Shown piece after piece: positions 34,634-45,819 of a DNA stretch of 64,000 bases. This DNA comes from Roseovarius sp. (GTDB lineage: Bacteria; Pseudomonadota; Alphaproteobacteria; Rhodobacterales; Rhodobacteraceae), in the NCBI RefSeq assembly GCF_027019125.1, contig NZ_JALUXE010000027.1:434001-498000 (forward strand), in the 5' to 3' direction. The first letter of the stretch is position 1, and the number at the start of each line of letters is the position of its first letter. Position numbers and translations under genes: made by a program. The notes under the pieces were generated by a model. That model had not been told where the DNA came from. It made no database searches and saw only the letters and a program-made list of their open reading frames with translations.

Positions 34634-35860
34634 ATGGACCAGCCGGACCGTGAGGTCGAGCCGCAGTTTTCATATCCCTACCGCCAGATCTTTTTGATGC
34701 TGGTGGTCATCGGGCTAACCGCGCTCGGTGCCTTTGTGGCGCTCCCTCGCGTGCTGCCTGTGTTCGAGGCCAATCTCTGGCTCAACGGGTTCATTTTCTT
34801 TGTTTTCGTCCTCGGGGTGATTGCGACATTCTGGCAGGTGCTGCAACTGATCGGATCGGCCCGCTGGATCGACGGGTTTGCTGCACAACTGCCCGGCCAC
34901 GAGATGACGCAACCGCCCTCGATGCTGGCGCCTCTGGCCACATTGCTGCGCTCGCGTGGCAAGCGGATGCAGATTGCGTCAACCTCGGCGCGCTCGATCC
35001 TCGACTCGGTTGCGCAGCGGATCGACGAGGCGCGTGAGATAACCCGCTACATCGTGAGCCTTTTGATCTTTCTCGGGCTGTTGGGTACGTTTTACGGCCT
35101 TGCCACGACGGTGCCCGCGGTCGTGGACACGATCCGCAGCCTTGCGCCGCAAGAGGGCGAAGAGGGCATTGCCGTTTTCAATCGTCTGATGAGCGGGCTT
35201 GAAGCGCAATTGGGTGGCATGGGTGTGGCCTTTTCCTCGTCGCTTCTGGGGCTGGCCGGATCGTTGGTGGTGGGGCTGCTCGAGCTTTTTGCGGGGCATG
35301 GGCAAAATCGTTTCTATCGCGAGCTAGAGGAATGGATGTCCACGATCACGCGGGTCGGATTTGCAAGCGGTGACGCGGATGGTGGCGAAGGGGGCGCGGT
35401 AACGCATCTGCTCGATCACATGGCCGAACAGATGGACGCGCTCCAATCCATGCTCAGCCAGTCGGACATGAGCCGCGCGATGGTCGACCAGAAACTTGGG
35501 GTTCTGGCGGATTCCATCGAGCGGCTGACACATAGGATGAGCGATCAGAACCCCGTGCAACTTGCGCTCTTGCGCTTGGCGGAAGGACAAGAGCGGTTGA
35601 TCGCCTCGCTGGAGGCGCGCGACGCCACGCCCCACGAGGGGATTGATGCCGAAAGCCGGATGCGCCTGCGCTCGATCGACGTGCAGATGCTGCGGATTCT
35701 CGAGGAAATCAGTGCAGGTCGGCAAGAAACCATGACCGAATTGCGCACCGATCTGGCGGCCCTGACCCGGGTTCTGGGGCAGGCGCGCCCTTCGCCAACG
35801 CCGCGCCCCGTGCGCCCGATCGTGCCGCGCCCAGATTCGGATCAGGCTGAGGAGGGCTGA
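34634..35860 (+). CDS. MotA/TolQ/ExbB-like membrane protein with C-terminal extension
   Basis: 408-aa inner-membrane protein. Four membrane segments are seen: about 19-37, 50-73, 139-160 and 197-219. The third contains FLGLLGTFYGLATT, the motif lining the ion channel in MotA, TolQ and ExbB. A cytoplasmic part sits between helices 2 and 3, as in MotA. After helix 4 a tail of about 185 residues is largely helical and ends in a Pro-rich segment. ATG 34634 has GGGAG upstream. It is followed 2 bp later by a MotB-like gene, so the two likely form a proton-driven stator-like complex. Not flagellar MotA: no flagellar genes are near. Confidence 0.85.
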   Translation: MDQPDREVEPQFSYPYRQIFLMLVVIGLTALGAFVALPRVLPVFEANLWLNGFIFFVFVLGVIATFWQVLQLIGSARWIDGFAAQLPGHEMTQPPSMLAPLATLLRSRGKRMQIASTSARSILDSVAQRIDEAREITRYIVSLLIFLGLLGTFYGLATTVPAVVDTIRSLAPQEGEEGIAVFNRLMSGLEAQLGGMGVAFSSSLLGLAGSLVVGLLELFAGHGQNRFYRELEEWMSTITRVGFASGDADGGEGGAVTHLLDHMAEQMDALQSMLSQSDMSRAMVDQKLGVLADSIERLTHRMSDQNPVQLALLRLAEGQERLIASLEARDATPHEGIDAESRMRLRSIDVQMLRILEEISAGRQETMTELRTDLAALTRVLGQARPSPTPRPVRPIVPRPDSDQAEEG

Positions 35861-35862
35861 AC

Positions 35863-37623
35863 ATGGCCCTCTCGCGGCGCAACGGCGCGCGGTTTCAGGC
35901 CTCGATCTGGCCGGGCTTTGTCGATGCGATGACCGGCCTTCTGCTGGTGCTGATGTTCGTTCTCACGATCTTCATGATGGTGCAGTTCGTGCTGCGCGAG
36001 GAAATCAGCGGGCAGGCCACCAAACTTGACGCTCTCTCGGCCGAAGTGGCGGCGTTGTCGCTGGCACTCGGACTCGAACAGGATCGCAGCGCGGGGCTCG
36101 AGGATCGGGTCGGCACCTTGACTGCGACGCTGGACGACGCCCGAACCCGTGAGGCCGCGCAGGCAGAAGAGCTACGCATCGCGCAGGGGCGCATTGCCAG
36201 TTTCGAAGAACAGGTCGCGGGCCTCTTGGCAGAGCGCGAGAGTGCGCAGGGACGCATCGCCGATCTTGAAACAGCGCGCGCCGAATTGCTAAGCGAGCAA
36301 GAGCAGTTGCAACTCGCGCTTGCAGGGCTGCGGGATGAGGTCGACGCACAGGCCGAGGCCGCGCGTCTTGCTGCTGCACGGCGCGAGGCTCTTGAGGCGC
36401 TTGCGGCGGACCTGCGGCAGCGCAACGCGGACGCGGCTGAGGCACAGGCGGCCCTTGAACAGCAGCTTAGCGCCGAGGAACAGGCGCGACTGGCCGAGGC
36501 CGCCGCAGCCGAAGCGTTGCGCGCGCGTTTGGCAAAGGCGGATGCCGAACTGACCGCCATGACATTGGCTCTGGAAGAGCAACGCAAGCGCGCCGAAGAA
36601 ACGCTGACGCTTCTCGCGGCGGCGGAAACGGCGCGTTCGGACCTGAACAACCAGTTGGCGCAGGCGCTTTTGGACGCCGAACAGGATGCCACAGCGCAAG
36701 AGGCCGATATCGCGCGACTGCAGGGCGAGTTGGCCGAGATGCGCGATACCGCGGCGCAAACTGCGCAAGAGGCACAAGCGGTGCGGGATCAACTGGTGGC
36801 TGCGCTTGCTGCGCAACGTGCGGCCGAAGCGGCGGCCGAGACACAGATGACGGAGGCGGAACAGCGCGCGGCGTTGTTGGCAGAGGCGCGATCGCGCCTC
36901 GCGGCAGAGGCGGCGCAGGCGACGGAGGCACAAAAGCAGCAGGCACTCCTCAATCAACAGGTTGCGGCGCTCCGGCAGCAACTTTCCGGGCTTCAGGCGT
37001 TGTTGGACGACGCCAAGGCGCGCGAGGCAGAGGCACAGGTGCAGATGCAATCGCTTGGCAATGAGTTGAATACGGCCCTTGCGCGTGTCGCTGCCGAAGA
37101 ACGGCGGCGTCGCATCGCAGAGGAAGAGCGCGCGCGTCTGCTTGAAGCGGAAAAAGAGAACCTGGAGAAATACCGCTCGGAGTTCTTTGGCCGCTTGCGC
37201 GATGTCTTGGGTCAGCAACAGGGGGTGCAGATCGTGGGGGATCGTTTCGTATTCTCGTCCGAGGTGCTCTTTGCTCCCGGCGAGGCGGAACTGTCACCTG
37301 CGGGGCGGGGAGAGATTGCCAAGGTGGCGGGCATCCTGCGCAATGTGATCGGGGACATCCCCGAAGGTATCAACTGGGTGCTTCAAGTCGATGGGCATAC
37401 CGATAACGTGCCGGTTATCGAGGGCGCTCGCTTTGCCGACAACTGGGCGCTCAGCCAGGCGCGCGCGCTGTCGGTTGTGCGGTATCTCACCGAGTTTCTT
37501 GGCTTTCCGGCGGACCGGCTTTCGGCCAATGGCTATGGCGAGTTTCAGCCGGTCAACCCGGCGGATACGCCCGAAGCGCGGGCACAGAACCGGCGGATCG
37601 AGTTGAAACTGACAACGCGGTAA
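35863..37623 (+). CDS. MotB/OmpA-like protein with long coiled coil
   Basis: 586-aa partner of the MotA/ExbB-like protein. One membrane helix near the N-terminus (about 19-43) carries D21 in WPGFVDAMTGLLLVL, matching the proton-binding Asp of MotB. A very long Ala/Glu/Arg-rich coiled coil follows (about 48-440), then an OmpA-type peptidoglycan-binding domain (about 455-586) with VDGHTDNVPV, NWALSQARALSVVRYL and AQNRRIELKL. The coiled coil would span the periplasm for far longer than in MotB. The pair recalls ZorA/ZorB of Zorya defence, but no ZorC/D/E lies nearby. Function unknown. Confidence 0.85.
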   Translation: MALSRRNGARFQASIWPGFVDAMTGLLLVLMFVLTIFMMVQFVLREEISGQATKLDALSAEVAALSLALGLEQDRSAGLEDRVGTLTATLDDARTREAAQAEELRIAQGRIASFEEQVAGLLAERESAQGRIADLETARAELLSEQEQLQLALAGLRDEVDAQAEAARLAAARREALEALAADLRQRNADAAEAQAALEQQLSAEEQARLAEAAAAEALRARLAKADAELTAMTLALEEQRKRAEETLTLLAAAETARSDLNNQLAQALLDAEQDATAQEADIARLQGELAEMRDTAAQTAQEAQAVRDQLVAALAAQRAAEAAAETQMTEAEQRAALLAEARSRLAAEAAQATEAQKQQALLNQQVAALRQQLSGLQALLDDAKAREAEAQVQMQSLGNELNTALARVAAEERRRRIAEEERARLLEAEKENLEKYRSEFFGRLRDVLGQQQGVQIVGDRFVFSSEVLFAPGEAELSPAGRGEIAKVAGILRNVIGDIPEGINWVLQVDGHTDNVPVIEGARFADNWALSQARALSVVRYLTEFLGFPADRLSANGYGEFQPVNPADTPEARAQNRRIELKLTTR

Positions 37624-37629
37624 TACCGC

Positions 37630-38603
37630 TCAGGGCGTGACAATTATATCGGCGTGCCGCACCGCAAGAACGGTCTCGCCGCGCATGAGGCGCACATAAC
37701 CGCGATAATCGCCCGATGGCCACCCTCCCTCTGGTGCCTTGCGGCCAAAGGCGCGGAAAAGCTGCGCTTGCGGAGCGTCGAGCGTGATTTCGTGGACAAA
37801 AATCTCGCCCTCAGGCCCTTGGGCGGCCAGGGTCAGGCGATCGCCCGGCTGAGCGTAAAAGACATGCCCATAGAGGACGAGCGGCTGATCTGGCCGCGCG
37901 TCGCTGGCACGGGCCGCACCGGACCGGACTGCGTCAAACTCGGGCACGGAAGTAGAAAACCCGGCGGTAAAGAGCCCGGCGGGATCATAGGGCAGGGCGG
38001 TTTGCCACATGCTCTGATCGAGGGGGCTGCCACATGTGTCGCCCGCGTCAGGTGTGAAGGGATCGACGATCTTGCCATCCCGCAAAACACCCAGGTGGAC
38101 GTGCGGAGCATTGGTGAGACCGCTCAGACCCACCTGACCCAGAACATCGCCCGCCTCGACGCTATCGCCTTGGCCTACGCTGATGGACCCGCGCCTCATG
38201 TGGCAATAAAGCGTTTGCCAGCCATCGCCGTGATCGACGCGGACCGCGTTGCCGCATTCCTGCCCTCGGATGTCATCGCGGGTTTCAGCGGTGACGGGGG
38301 TATCGGTCATGCCATCCCGCGTGGCGGCGACAATGCCGGGTGCGGCAGCCAGCACATTCACGCCCGCCTCCATATCTTCGAAGGACAGAAGCATGAAGTC
38401 TATGCCGCGATGGTCGTCCCGGCTCTTGATGCCGCAGGTATAGTCGCGTTGGCCGGGGCCGGGATCGGTATCGACGTAATCCTCGATATAGCAGGTCCGC
38501 CCGAGTTCACAGTCCAACGGGAGGCTCAGCTTGGGGGGATCGGCGGCGGCATGCGTTGCCACCGCCAGAGTCACTATTCCAAGTGCCGTCCCAAGCCGTG
38601 CCG

Positions 38604-38607
<4 letters not shown>
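37630..38607 (-). CDS. M23-family peptidase (LytM domain), exported
   Basis: 325-aa predicted periplasmic endopeptidase acting on peptidoglycan cross-links. Signal peptide about 1-22 (HAAA). Zinc ligands fit LytM: HRGIDFML with His and Asp, and HVHLGVL with His-x-His, plus the substrate His in QTLYCHM. The remaining C-terminal third has beta-rich sequence of unknown role. It overlaps the clpA stop (ATGA) and is convergent with the coiled-coil gene, only 6 bp apart. Confidence 0.88.
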
Positions 38608-40940
<2,333 letters not shown>

Positions 40941-41000
40941 GGTTGTGCTCCTTCTGATCTTGGCCGGGGCGGGCTGCCCACTAACCTTGGCCTCATAACC

Positions 41001-41084
41001 TTAAAGTTTGGTCGATAGCGGCCAGTCTTCAAGGATTATTTCATCAAACTGGGTCACATTTCGTGTAACCAGCGTTGTTTTCAT
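41001..41084 (-). pseudogene. probable C-terminal remnant of a VapC-type PIN toxin
   Basis: A 27-codon stretch translates to MKTTLVTRNVTQFDEIILED and then WPLSTKL. The core TLVTRNVxxFD is characteristic of the last strand and helix of VapC PIN-domain ribonucleases, followed by ED-W as in their C-termini. Nothing upstream in frame continues the domain because gloB ends at 41095. It is thus a truncated fragment, most likely dead; no antitoxin is seen. The short length limits confidence. Confidence 0.5.
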
Positions 41085-41094
41085 CACGCCCTGC

Positions 41095-41862
41095 TCAGAA
41101 ACGGTCCTTGCGGGTGCGGATTTCAGCGAAGACATCAACCGGAGCGCGACCGGACATGCCCAAATGCGCCTGCACACCTTCGTCACTGGCGCGCAGGAAC
41201 GGGTTGGTGGCCAATTCCTCGGCCAGAGTTGAGGGGACAGTGGGCCGACCTGCGGCGCGGGCGGCGCTGATCTCTTTCATCCTTGATATAAGGGCCGGGT
41301 TGTCGGGGTCAACGGTCAGTGCGAAATTCGCGTTACTTTGCGTATATTCGTGGCCGGAACAAACCAGTGTCTCGGGTGGGAGCGCGGCAAGTTTTGCAAG
41401 GCTTTCAAACATTTGTGGCATGGTGCCTTCGAAAACCCGGCCGCAGCCCATGGCCATCAGGCTGTCTGCGGTAAAGACCACGGCGCTCTTGGGGAAATGA
41501 AAGGCGATATGGCCGAGCGTATGGCCCGACACATCGAGGACGTGCCCCTCTTCCGACCCGATCGCGATCCGGTCGCCTTCGGTCACCGACTGGTCGAGCG
41601 GGGGCAGGCGGTGGGCGTCGGCCGCAGCGCCGATCACCGATGCAGGGTGCCGCGCCAGCAGCGCGCCGAGGCCCTGAACATGGTCGGCGTGGTGGTGGGT
41701 GAGCAGCACCAAGGAGGCGGCCCATCCTTGATTATCAAGGGCTTGCAGGATCGGCTCGGCCTCTGGCACGTCGATCACCGCAGTCACCCCCGTGGCCGGA
41801 TCATGCGCGATGTAGGCATAGTTGTCAGCCAGGCAGGGGACAGTAAGGATTTGCAAAACCAT
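41095..41862 (-). CDS. gloB: hydroxyacylglutathione hydrolase (glyoxalase II)
   Basis: 255-aa metallo-beta-lactamase-fold thioesterase that splits S-D-lactoylglutathione to D-lactate and glutathione. Metal motif THHHADH at about 56-62, later metal ligands in SGHTLGHIAFH and FTADSLMAMGCGRVFEG, and the C-terminal GHEYTQSNANFA. ATG at 41862 begins MVLQILTVPCLADNYAYI, the usual GloB N-terminus; the longer frame from 41943 adds no homologous residues. Divergent from the methyltransferase gene. Confidence 0.95.
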   Translation of the reverse strand: MVLQILTVPCLADNYAYIAHDPATGVTAVIDVPEAEPILQALDNQGWAASLVLLTHHHADHVQGLGALLARHPASVIGAAADAHRLPPLDQSVTEGDRIAIGSEEGHVLDVSGHTLGHIAFHFPKSAVVFTADSLMAMGCGRVFEGTMPQMFESLAKLAALPPETLVCSGHEYTQSNANFALTVDPDNPALISRMKEISAARAAGRPTVPSTLAEELATNPFLRASDEGVQAHLGMSGRAPVDVFAEIRTRKDRF

Positions 41863-41925
41863 GGTATTTTCCCGATTGCCGGTTAGTGTTACGGTCAAGA
41901 GTGACTGATCTTTGACCGGGCTGCA

Positions 41926-42666
41926 ATGCATCTGGACGTTCAAGACCTGCGAAATTTTTACTACCGCAGCACATTGGGGCGCGCGGTGCAGAAAACCTTG
42001 CGCGCGCAGGTGGCGGAGTTCTGGCCGGAGGCGCAGGGACAGACCGTGGTGGGCTATGGATTCGCGGTGCCGTTTCTGCGGCCCTATCTGGCCGATGCGC
42101 GCCGGGTGATCGGATTAATGCCGGCACCTCAAGGGGTTATTGGGTGGCCGCAGGGGATGCCGAACATCTCTGTGCTCTGTGAAGAGACGTTCTGGCCGCT
42201 GGAAACCGGCCATGTCGACAAGCTCTTGGTGGTGCACGGGCTGGAGACCTCGGAACAACCCGGCGCGGTGCTGGAGGAGTGCTGGCGGGTGTTGGGGCCG
42301 GGAGGATCGGTGCTGTTCATCGTGCCGAACCGGGCTGGCCTGTGGTCGCGGTCGGATCGCACGCCGTTTGGATTTGGGCGGCCCTACAGTCAAACTCAAT
42401 TGGAAAACCAATTGAAATCAAACAACTTTTTGCCGGAGCGCCACGCCACGACTCTCTATCAGCCGCCTTCGGAGCGGCCCTTTTGGCGCAAGACGGCGGG
42501 TATGTGGGAGCGGATGGGGGCCAAGCTGTCGGTCGTGGTCTCGGGCGGGGTTCTCATGGTCGAGGCCACCAAACGGGTGCAAGCCCCGAGCGGGCCGGGA
42601 CTGCGGGACAAGGTGCGCAAACCGCTGTCGGTGCTGCGTCCGCAGCCAGAGGCCAAGCCGGTCTGA
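41926..42666 (+). CDS. class I SAM-dependent methyltransferase-like protein
   Basis: 246-aa protein with a Rossmann-like methyltransferase domain. The nucleotide-binding stretch is [15 protein letters not shown], an atypical glycine loop, and [32 protein letters not shown] matches motifs around the post-I region of methyltransferase family 11. It lies next to gloB, a pairing seen in other Rhodobacteraceae. Target unknown. The shortened glycine motif raises the chance that it is catalytically altered. Confidence 0.78.
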   Translation: MHLDVQDLRNFYYRSTLGRAVQKTLRAQVAEFWPEAQGQTVVGYGFAVPFLRPYLADARRVIGLMPAPQGVIGWPQGMPNISVLCEETFWPLETGHVDKLLVVHGLETSEQPGAVLEECWRVLGPGGSVLFIVPNRAGLWSRSDRTPFGFGRPYSQTQLENQLKSNNFLPERHATTLYQPPSERPFWRKTAGMWERMGAKLSVVVSGGVLMVEATKRVQAPSGPGLRDKVRKPLSVLRPQPEAKPV

Positions 42667-42667
42667 A

Positions 42668-42715
42668 ACCTTACAAAGCTTACAAACCGGGGGTCGATTT
42701 TGTAAGGTCCCTTAC
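42668..42715. terminator. hairpin between convergent genes
   Basis: Perfect 10-bp arms ACCTTACAAA (42668-42677) and TTTGTAAGGT (42699-42708) surround 21 nt. A second nested palindrome GTAAGG-TC-CCTTAC occupies 42702-42715. Lying between the convergent stops of the methyltransferase and nsrR genes, it may end both transcripts. It has no long T-tract. Confidence 0.45.
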
Positions 42716-43134
42716 CCTGCAGCCAAAGGCAATCGGTCGAGCGCGATGTCGGCCAGGGTGCTTCGATCTAGGTCGTCGAGAAAAGCGCGCTCTGCGGCCC
42801 TCAGCCGCGCCTTGAGTCGGCATCGCCCGTCGAGGGAGCACTCTCCCGCCTCTGACCCGAAACAGGCGACGAGCGCCTGACCGGATTCGAGGTGACGCAC
42901 GATGTCGCCAAGACGGATTTCGGTAGGAGAGCGCGCGAGGATCGCACCGCCGCCGCCGCCGCGCCGAGTTTCGATCAGACCGGCTTGGGACAGGCGCTGC
43001 ATGATCTTGGCGAGATGGTGGCGCGAGAGGTCAAATTCGGCTGCCAACTCGGCGGTGGAAAAGGCGCGGTCGGGGGCGCTGGCCATGCGCATGAGCATCC
43101 GCAGCCCGAAATCGGTAAAGGAGGTGAGGCGCAT
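42712..43134 (-). CDS. nsrR: Rrf2-family nitric-oxide-sensing regulator, NsrR-like
   Basis: 140-aa iron-sulfur winged-helix repressor. The start MRLTSFTDFGLRMLMRMA is the NsrR pattern, the HTH is at about 26-56, and the cluster ligands are C91, C99 and C105 in ACFGSEAGECSLDGRC (CX7CX5C spacing as in Bacillus NsrR). NsrR loses repression when NO attacks its cluster. It is divergent from a folate/nnrS/nnrU operon, with a palindrome in between. ATG 43134 is chosen since longer frames lack the family start. The neighbours strongly support NsrR over IscR or RirA. Confidence 0.88.
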   Translation of the reverse strand: MRLTSFTDFGLRMLMRMASAPDRAFSTAELAAEFDLSRHHLAKIMQRLSQAGLIETRRGGGGGAILARSPTEIRLGDIVRHLESGQALVACFGSEAGECSLDGRCRLKARLRAAERAFLDDLDRSTLADIALDRLPLAAG

Positions 43135-43154
43135 GGTCGCTAGGCTCTCTGCTA

Positions 43155-43177
43155 AATCGGTATTTACAATACCTATT
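43155..43177. promoter_or_regulatory. probable NsrR operator
   Basis: GGTATT (43159-43164), TAC, AATACC (43168-43173) form a perfect palindrome. Extended to 23 bp the half sites AATCGGTATTT and AATAGGTATTG agree at 9 of 11 positions, the 11-1-11 layout of known NsrR sites. It sits between divergent nsrR and the fthC-nnrS-nnrU genes, about 20 bp before the nsrR start. Confidence 0.65.
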
Positions 43178-43250
43178 AGCGGGATTAGACCGGGATGGAA
43201 AGCGGGATCGGCGCCGCGTGCCCGTCCCGGACCACGGAAAGGACGGCCGC

Positions 43251-43946
43251 ATGTCCGATACCCCGAAGCCGGGCAGATATGCCTCTTCGCCCTGCATGGC
43301 GGCAGAGGTGGACCCGACCTATTTCGATCCTGACGCAACCGATCCGGAGCAGGCGCGCGATGTCGCGCGGTGGCGTAAATCCGAGCGCGCGCGCTTGCGC
43401 GGCTTGCGCGATGCGTTGAGCGTGGCGGCGCGGCAGGAGGTTGGGCGAGCCATCTCGGATCACCTGCGCGCGGTGGTGAAAGAGAAATTCAACGGGGCGC
43501 GGGGCAAGGTGCTGTCCTGCTACTGGCCGATCAAGGGCGAGCCGGATTTGCGCGGGCTGATGGCAGAGTGGCATGCAGATGGGGTGCTGATCGCGTTGCC
43601 GATTGTCGAGGTCAAGGCCGCGCCGCTGGTGTTTCGTCGATGGACGCCCGAGACGCAGATGGTTCGGGGCGATTGGAATATCCCGGTGCCGCCGCCCGAG
43701 GCGGAGCAGGTGACGCCCGACATCACGCTTGCACCGATGATCGGTTGGACGACCGAGTGTTACAGGCTGGGCTATGGCGGTGGGTATTTCGACCGGACCT
43801 TGGCGGTGCTTGATCCGCGCCCGGTGAGTATCGGTATCGCGCTGAGCGATGCGCGGATCGAGACGATCTATCCGCAGCCGCATGACATTCCGCTCGACAT
43901 GGTCGTGACGGACGCGGGCCTGAGGGCCGAAAGGACGGGCAGATGA
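43251..43946 (+). CDS. 5-formyltetrahydrofolate cyclo-ligase
   Basis: 231-aa ATP-dependent enzyme that converts 5-formyl-THF to 5,10-methenyl-THF. The C-terminal substrate/ATP motif RLGYGGGYFDRTLA is diagnostic, with VLSCYWPIKGEPDL and LIALPIVE earlier. The N-terminal 40 residues extend beyond the usual length and start MSDTPKPGRYASSPCM. ATG 43251 has GGAAAGGA upstream. It overlaps nnrS (ATGA), so a folate gene lies inside the NO-response operon. Confidence 0.9.
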   Translation: MSDTPKPGRYASSPCMAAEVDPTYFDPDATDPEQARDVARWRKSERARLRGLRDALSVAARQEVGRAISDHLRAVVKEKFNGARGKVLSCYWPIKGEPDLRGLMAEWHADGVLIALPIVEVKAAPLVFRRWTPETQMVRGDWNIPVPPPEAEQVTPDITLAPMIGWTTECYRLGYGGGYFDRTLAVLDPRPVSIGIALSDARIETIYPQPHDIPLDMVVTDAGLRAERTGR

Positions 43947-45157
43947 CGAGCACGGCAGAGCAGATGCGGGTTTGGCGCGGGCCCGCGATCCTGAGTTTCG
44001 GCTTTCGGCCTTTCTTTCTTGGGGCTGGTCTCTGGGCAGCGGGGATCATGGCGCTCTGGGTGCCGATGCTGGCGGGGGTGCTGCACCTGCCAACGGCATT
44101 CGATCCGGTCACATGGCACGCGCATGAGTTTCTCTTTGGTTATCTTGGCGCGGTGATCGCCGGCTTTCTGCTGACGGCGGTGCCGAACTGGACCGGGCGT
44201 CTGCCCATCGTGGGCTGGCCGCTGGCGGGACTGGCGGCGTTGTGGCTGATCGGGCGGGGGGCGGTCATGCTCTCGGCCGGGATGCCGCCCCTGGCGGTGG
44301 CGCTGATGGATCTGGCGATGCCGGTGGGTCTGGGCGCGGTGATCCTGCGCGAGATCGTGGCGGGCAGAAACTGGCGCAATCTGATCGTGTTGGCGATGCT
44401 GGCGGTCTTTGCGCTGGGCAATGCGCTGTTTCATTGGGAGGCAGCGCGGGGGGATTATGCGGCGCAGGGGCATGGCCTGCGGCTGGGGTTGGCGGCGGTG
44501 GTGATGATGATCGCGGTCATCGGCGGGCGGATCGTGCCGTCGTTCACGCGCAACTGGTTGGCGCGGCGGGGGGCGGGGCGGTTGCCGGTGCCGCCGATGC
44601 AGCGGTTCGACAAGGGGGCGCTTGTACTCCTGCTCGGGGCCTTGGCGGCGTGGGTCATCTGGCCTGAGGCCGCGGCCACGGGTGGGGCTCTTGTGATGGC
44701 GGGTGTCTGTCATGCCGCGCGTCTGGCGCGCTGGGCGGGCGAGCGCACCGGGGCGGAGCCGCTCGTCTGGGTGTTGCACCTGGGCTATGCGTTCGTGCCG
44801 GTTGGAGCGTTGGCCGTCGGGCTGGAGGCGCTGGGTTCGGGTATCCTTGGCGCGGCGGCGGCGCAGCATTTGTGGATGGCGGGCGCGGCGGGGCTGATGA
44901 CGCTGGCCGTGATGACGCGGGCAACGCTGGGTCATACGGGCCGCAGGTTGACCGCAGGCCGGGCCACGGTGCTGATTTACCTTGCGCTGGTGGTCTCTGT
45001 GCTGGCGCGGTTGGCGGCTGGTCTGTGGCCTGCGGAGGCGGTCCTGTTGCACGCGTTGGCGGGGACTGCATGGATCGCGGCGTTTGGGGGGTTCGCGGTT
45101 TTATACGGGCCGCTGATGCTGCGGCGGAAACCGGCGAAGACGATACCGGGGGCCTGA
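43943..45157 (+). CDS. nnrS: NnrS family protein
   Basis: 404-aa polytopic membrane protein with about 12 helices. The family start AILSFGFRPFFLGAGLWA, then PVTWHAHEFLFGYLGAVIAGFLLTAVPNWTG (in outline) with conserved histidines, and GRIVPSFTRNWLARRG. NnrS is a haem- and copper-containing protein that protects cells during nitrosative stress and denitrification. It overlaps the folate gene before it and nnrU after it. Expression is likely controlled by the nsrR-side operator. Confidence 0.92.
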   Translation: MTSTAEQMRVWRGPAILSFGFRPFFLGAGLWAAGIMALWVPMLAGVLHLPTAFDPVTWHAHEFLFGYLGAVIAGFLLTAVPNWTGRLPIVGWPLAGLAALWLIGRGAVMLSAGMPPLAVALMDLAMPVGLGAVILREIVAGRNWRNLIVLAMLAVFALGNALFHWEAARGDYAAQGHGLRLGLAAVVMMIAVIGGRIVPSFTRNWLARRGAGRLPVPPMQRFDKGALVLLLGALAAWVIWPEAAATGGALVMAGVCHAARLARWAGERTGAEPLVWVLHLGYAFVPVGALAVGLEALGSGILGAAAAQHLWMAGAAGLMTLAVMTRATLGHTGRRLTAGRATVLIYLALVVSVLARLAAGLWPAEAVLLHALAGTAWIAAFGGFAVLYGPLMLRRKPAKTIPGA

Positions 45158-45819
45158 TGGGCTGGGCCGAGTTCATCGCGGCCTTTGCCGCGTTCTTTCT
45201 GAGCCATACGGTGCCGGTGCGCCCCAAGGTCAAGGCCTGGCTGGTGGCGCGGGCGGGGGCGGGAGGATTCACCCTTGGCTATTCGATCCTGTCGCTGGCG
45301 GTTCTGGCATGGGTGATCGGCGCGGCGGGGCGGGCGCCCTTTGTGCCGCTCTGGGGCTGGGCGGCGTGGCAGGGGCATGTCACGCTGGCCGTGATGCTGG
45401 GGGTCTGCGTGATCCTGGGCGTGAGCGTCGGGCGGCCCAATCCGTTTTCCTTTGGTGGCGCGCGGAATGAACGGTTCGCTCCGGAGCGTCCGGGGATCGT
45501 GCGGCTGACGCGGCATCCTTTGTTGCTGGCGCTGGCGCTCTGGGCCTTGGCGCATGTGCTGCCCAATGGCGATCTGGCGCATGTGATCCTGTTTGGCAGC
45601 TTCGCGGGCTTTGCCATCGGGGGGATGTGGATCGTCGACAGGCGCAAGCGGCGAGGCATGGGGGCAGAGTGGCTGCGGCTGGACCAGGCGCGGCGGCAGG
45701 CGGGGATGAGGCCGCGCAGTTGGGGTATGGCATGCGTGCGGGGGCTGCTTGGCGGTTTGCTCTATGTGGGGTTGGTTGCGGCGCATCCCGTTCTGTTTGG
45801 CGTCTCGCCGCTGGGCTAG
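45157..45819 (+). CDS. nnrU: NnrU family protein
   Basis: 220-aa membrane protein with about six helices, matching NnrU, a family required for NO-linked respiration in Rhodobacter. Marks are FAAFFLSHTVPVRP, VGRPNPFSFGGA, IVRLTRHPLLLALALWALAH and a C-terminal helix pair. The RHP motif and histidines resemble the isoprenylcysteine methyltransferase-like NnrU/MddA group. Start ATG at 45157 overlaps the nnrS stop (TGATG). Ends the NO-response operon. Confidence 0.9.
   Translation: MGWAEFIAAFAAFFLSHTVPVRPKVKAWLVARAGAGGFTLGYSILSLAVLAWVIGAAGRAPFVPLWGWAAWQGHVTLAVMLGVCVILGVSVGRPNPFSFGGARNERFAPERPGIVRLTRHPLLLALALWALAHVLPNGDLAHVILFGSFAGFAIGGMWIVDRRKRRGMGAEWLRLDQARRQAGMRPRSWGMACVRGLLGGLLYVGLVAAHPVLFGVSPLG

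Noticed and set aside
34634-37623. Zorya defence system (ZorA/ZorB)
   Set aside because: The motor-like pair fits, but no ZorC, ZorD or ZorE gene is adjacent and the long coiled coil is in the OmpA protein rather than the MotA-like one.
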